Source: Distichodus sexfasciatus
Taxonomy: Eukaryota > Chordata > Actinopteri > Characiformes > Distichodontidae
Assembly (NCBI GenBank): GCA_032718565.1
Contig: JAVGVS010000481.1
Location: forward strand, 154,655-218,654
Direction of reading: 5' to 3'
DNA: 64,000 bases
Shown: positions 60,735-64,000 of the stretch, piece after piece
Position numbering within the stretch: position 1 is the first letter of the stretch
How the letters are laid out: each line of letters begins with the position of its first letter
Position numbers and translations under genes: made by a program
Notes under the pieces: model-generated
Database searches by the model: none
What the model saw: only the letters and a program-made list of their open reading frames with translations
Told to the model about the DNA's origin: nothing

Positions 60735-61600
60735 AGTAGGGACGGAAAACTCACGTCTCGTCACGATACGAGATCATAACGATTTAATATTCAACGACTT
60801 GACGTCTGCCGATACTGCAAAGTCTGTGACGATACGATTTCATTGGCAAATATGATACTTTAGATACTTTTCGACACATTTATTGGGACAAAAATCCGAG
60901 AATATCCTTTTTTTAATTTTATTGCATTAGGTTCGAAATTACCGTTTTTCCAGCCGCTTAAAGACGTTTTGATAGAATACAATTTCAATTCAAATTGAAT
61001 CTGATTTTTTCAAAAGAAATCATCCATAATTTATGCTTTTAAAATATTCTTTCATTGAAAACGCGTTCAAATAAATTTAGTCAACTCTCTCAAATTATAA
61101 TTTGTCTACAAATGTGTTTCTAACCCAAGTTACGGAAAATTTGTTTTACATACAGTAGCTTTTCTTTTTCACGATGAAACCAGAAACAAGAAACAAAAGC
61201 TTTCAAATTGTTAACAAATTGTTAAAAAAATTGGGACTCAACTTAACAATGTGGTTCAATAAATATATTTTTCAACATCATTTATGCTATTTAGGAATGA
61301 AAATCCCAAATTTCATTATGAAACAATATTATTAGACAACAATTTGACGTCTGTTGATATCACAAAGTTTGTTACGATACAATTTCTATTCGATTCGATT
61401 TATGATTTATTATTCCTTATTTAAAATGTACTCTTAGCACATAAACAATTGTTATTGCGCGCCTGCTTGTGCAAAATATTAGCTTATTAAGTTGCAAAAT
61501 ATTATACTATGAACATCTCAACTTTCTTAAAAACAAATGAAAGAAAAAATTAAGAAAATGTTGGTGAATGAGGCTCAGTCTTCTTACTAACAAAGTGATG
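60735..61600. mobile_element. Degraded hAT-like MITE(s) with adjacent 'TTGGTGAATGAGG' end
   Basis: 60738-60870 and 61310-61400 carry gtctgccgatactgcaaagt, tctgttgatatcacaaagtt and ttcgattcgatttatg words. 61560-61580 gttggtgaatgaggctcag is the inverse of the CTCATTCACCAAC terminus. Boundaries are unclear. Confidence 0.45.
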
Positions 61601-62169
61601 TTACAATATAAAACCCTCTGAGTAAATATGTTTAATAACCAAAAATTTGCCAAAGTAATGAATAACAGGTACCGAGTTCCTCTTTTTCTTTAACTCACAG
61701 TGTATACAGTATAATTAAATATGATTTGGAGCAGGACCTGTGTCAAAACCCCCATCACCGACCTGCAGACTTTTGCCCATCCAAACGTTGCGAATCTAAC
61801 CGAAAGTGAGAGAAACCTCAGCACATTTCAAACTCTTTTCCTGCTTTTCTCCAACTGTCAACGCGGTCTGTACCTGCGGGGCTGTGTGTGGGTTAGCTGA
61901 TGAGAACGCGAGCGGCGTGTGGACAGATTTGACAGCTGTGTATGAAAAGTGTTGAAAACAGTGAGAAGAAGTGTGTTAAGGAACGACGCGACGGTCAGTT
62001 GCGGTACATGCGAAGGTTAAACATTCGCTCCGGGGGACGGGACGAGTATCCGGTGTCACGATTGGGATCTTCAATGCAGTTGAATGTTAATGCAGAGATC
62101 AGTAAAAAAAAACCCATCTGAACATGTGTCATTCTTGAAGTAGGAATGCAAGCATTCGACTAGTTACAT

Positions 62170-62230
62170 TTAGGGCTGTGCGATACGACCCAAAAGTCAT
62201 ATTTCGATAACGATTATACATCACAATATG
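62170..62230. mobile_element. MITE end (GGGCTGTGCGATA type)
   Basis: tagggctgtgcgatacgacc followed by atttcgataacgattataca. A relative of the GGGCTGGGCGATAT family. Confidence 0.45.
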
Positions 62231-62298
62231 GTACATTTTCTGTGAGTGATAATTTTGTCATTGTGAACACAGCACAGCACAGGAGCAGCTTTTGGCAG

Positions 62299-62398
62299 GG
62301 TGGCTTGCTCATGAGTACCTTAATGGTACCTTTACCGGTCCGGGACTTGAACCAGCAGCATCACAGGGCTAACTCCCTAACCGTTACACTACCAACTA
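62299..62398 (-). mobile_element. tRNA-derived SINE head
   Basis: Plus strand: gtggcttgctcatgagtacc, ttaatggtacctttaccggt, ccgggacttgaaccagcagc, gctaactccctaaccgttac. Reversed, box B is ggttcaagtcccgg. The best-preserved of four copies. Confidence 0.7.
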
Positions 62399-62399
62399 C

Positions 62400-64000
62400 A
62401 CTACCAAAGTTCATAAATGATGACCACATAGGAAAAACTGACAAGCAACATTAAAGGAGTAGTAATACATCAATCTACAACGATACTTCGATGCAAAGAT
62501 CAACTGATCCATACAATAAAACTTAAAAGTAAAGTATGATTTAAAAGTTTGAGTTCATGAATAAAAGTCTAACTTCTAAACTGAAACAAATCAAAAAGAT
62601 ACAGTAGCAGACATTGAATTGTTGACGACGTGCAGCTATAGCAGGAAGGTGCTATGAAACCCTCTGGTCATTGTTCTGTTTGTTTATTAATTCATTTATT
62701 TATTTCCCAGCTGAATGGATTGTGCAGCTGGTACCATAAGTCACAGAACCGGCCTAAAATTTGTGCTATAGCAAAGAAAAACATGTTTTGAAATGCTAAA
62801 ATGCTACATAAATTGTTGCAGTTTGATTCATCGAGGCGCTAATTCTACAATGCTGCTACTTGAACAATAGGGGGCGCTAAAAATGCTGCATAGTTGCATA
62901 AAGCTGAAACTTTGTCAGTAAACAGAGATGGTGTGTTGCTTAGCATTTGATAAAAAGTGCTAAAATGCTACATAAAGTCTGATTCACTGACTTTATTGCA
63001 TCAGTTGCTTGTGTTGCTTTTTGTGACTTTTGCTTTGTGGCTCTTTGCTGCTTGCAGCTATATATTTTTCATTTCTAGTTGTTCGCAAGTTGTTAAAAAC
63101 TTGTAATGTGGAGAACATTCCAGCTCATTAGGAATGACACTTAAATATTGAGCTTTTATATGTTTTCTTTTTGCAATTTTCCAGTTCAATCTGCCTCAAA
63201 GCAAAAGCCCAAATATCTGCGCACCCCTCACGGCTCACGGCGTCGCCCATTAAAACGCTGCTCCTCGCGTAAGTTAACAAGAAAAGCAAACATTCACTAA
63301 AGGCATTAGATGAAGTGGAGGACAGGGTTAATGGCCGGTTTATTTAACTAAGCTCAAAAACGTCCCGATGTTTTCCCTCGGCCCGGTAAATAAACCCTTC
63401 ACCAGATAGGGCCTGATTAGAATTGAATTGCACTCATGCTTTCAGCCCATGGCCAAAGAGAGAGAGCGAGAGAGAGAGAGAGAGAAAGAGAGAATGTTTA
63501 TAGAGGTAACATGAGTACAGCGGCTCACACTGGGGTTTTTTGGGAGAAACCTTTGTGCGCTTTTGTGTTTGTACGAAAACGAAAATCAGCACATCTCCCA
63601 CTTTGTCCACGAAACTCTGAGCAATCTGGAAGGTTTTCTCAGACCTCGAGTTAACTTTGACAGCTTTTACAACGCTCTCCGCTTCTCTAAAAAAAGAAAA
63701 GCTTGGCTTACGACAACATGAGCGTAGCTGATCGATGACATTACCGCGGCCCCGGAGGAGCCCAACGCACGTTTGAAATTTCGCCGTTATCCGAGCCCCA
63801 GCTTCTTTCCTTCTTTCTCTCTTTCTTTCTTCAGAGGAAAACCCCACATCTGGTACCGATCGCGCTAAGGTTTGCCTCGGTAATAATCGTGCTCTAATAG
63901 GAGCCCGAACTTGCCAGGGAAACGTGAAGGCCACGCTTCGAAGCGCTAATTAACGTGACGCTACCTTAATTGTGAACACTGGGTGCCAAACAGTCACCTT
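62400..64000. other. Intergenic, no gene recognised
   Basis: A (GA)n run is at 63455-63495. The blocks 63190-63420 and 63500-63990 are balanced in composition and not visibly repetitive. The 166-aa minus frame at 63434-63934 crosses the GA run and has no recognised domain. Confidence 0.35.

Noticed and set aside
62299..62398. tRNA gene on the minus strand
   Set aside because: Only the promoter-like head is present and four diverged copies exist in the window, so it is a SINE head.

Overview
The window is vertebrate nuclear DNA, almost certainly from a teleost fish. Three multi-exon protein genes with canonical GT/AG introns can be read, and they are embedded in fish-type interspersed repeats: a Tc1-like transposon, tRNA-derived SINEs, many small hAT-like and fold-back MITEs, and long micro- and minisatellites. 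There is no bacterial, viral or CRISPR-like gene content. Most long open frames in the window are translations of simple repeats.

Layout. (1) 145-2869, + strand: the last eight coding exons of stk25, a GCK-III Ste20 kinase. The first ~105 codons lie left of the window. (2) 7034-13492, - strand: complete septin2, 11 coding exons and 357 aa, convergent (tail to tail) with stk25. (3) 13.6-43.4 kb: about 30 kb without a recognisable host gene. It holds a ~0.85 kb polypurine GA tract just upstream of the septin2 start exon, a Tc1-like relic with intact TA target duplications (15955-17539) lying between two (TA)n tracts, SINEs, duplicated noncoding segments and six large tandem arrays (28.2, 34.3, 36.5, 37.9, 39.7 kb and the trinucleotide cluster at 25.8 kb). 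(4) 43434-51374, - strand: complete prrx1, 4 coding exons and 246 aa, a paired-related homeodomain factor with an OAR tail. Its introns carry a 70-bp TATAG-rich array, a fold-back element, a nested TE cluster touching exon 2 and a diverged tandem repeat next to exon 1. (5) 51.4-64 kb: the region upstream of prrx1, with no gene recognised, (TA)n tracts, MITEs and some non-repetitive blocks that could be regulatory.

The three genes do not form a functional pathway. Septin2 is a cytoskeletal GTPase, stk25 a Golgi/polarity kinase, and prrx1 a mesenchymal transcription factor. The septin2-stk25 neighbourhood echoes human 2q37.3, but farp2 is absent from between them, and prrx1 (human 1q24) is not the neighbour expected from mammals.

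I found no convincing new molecular system. The most informative observations are two minisatellites whose units match pieces of dispersed elements seen elsewhere in the window, a possible intronic-polyadenylation short isoform of prrx1, and the heavy TE load tight against prrx1 exons. All coordinates come from reading by eye; exon borders were checked by reading frame and splice dinucleotides.
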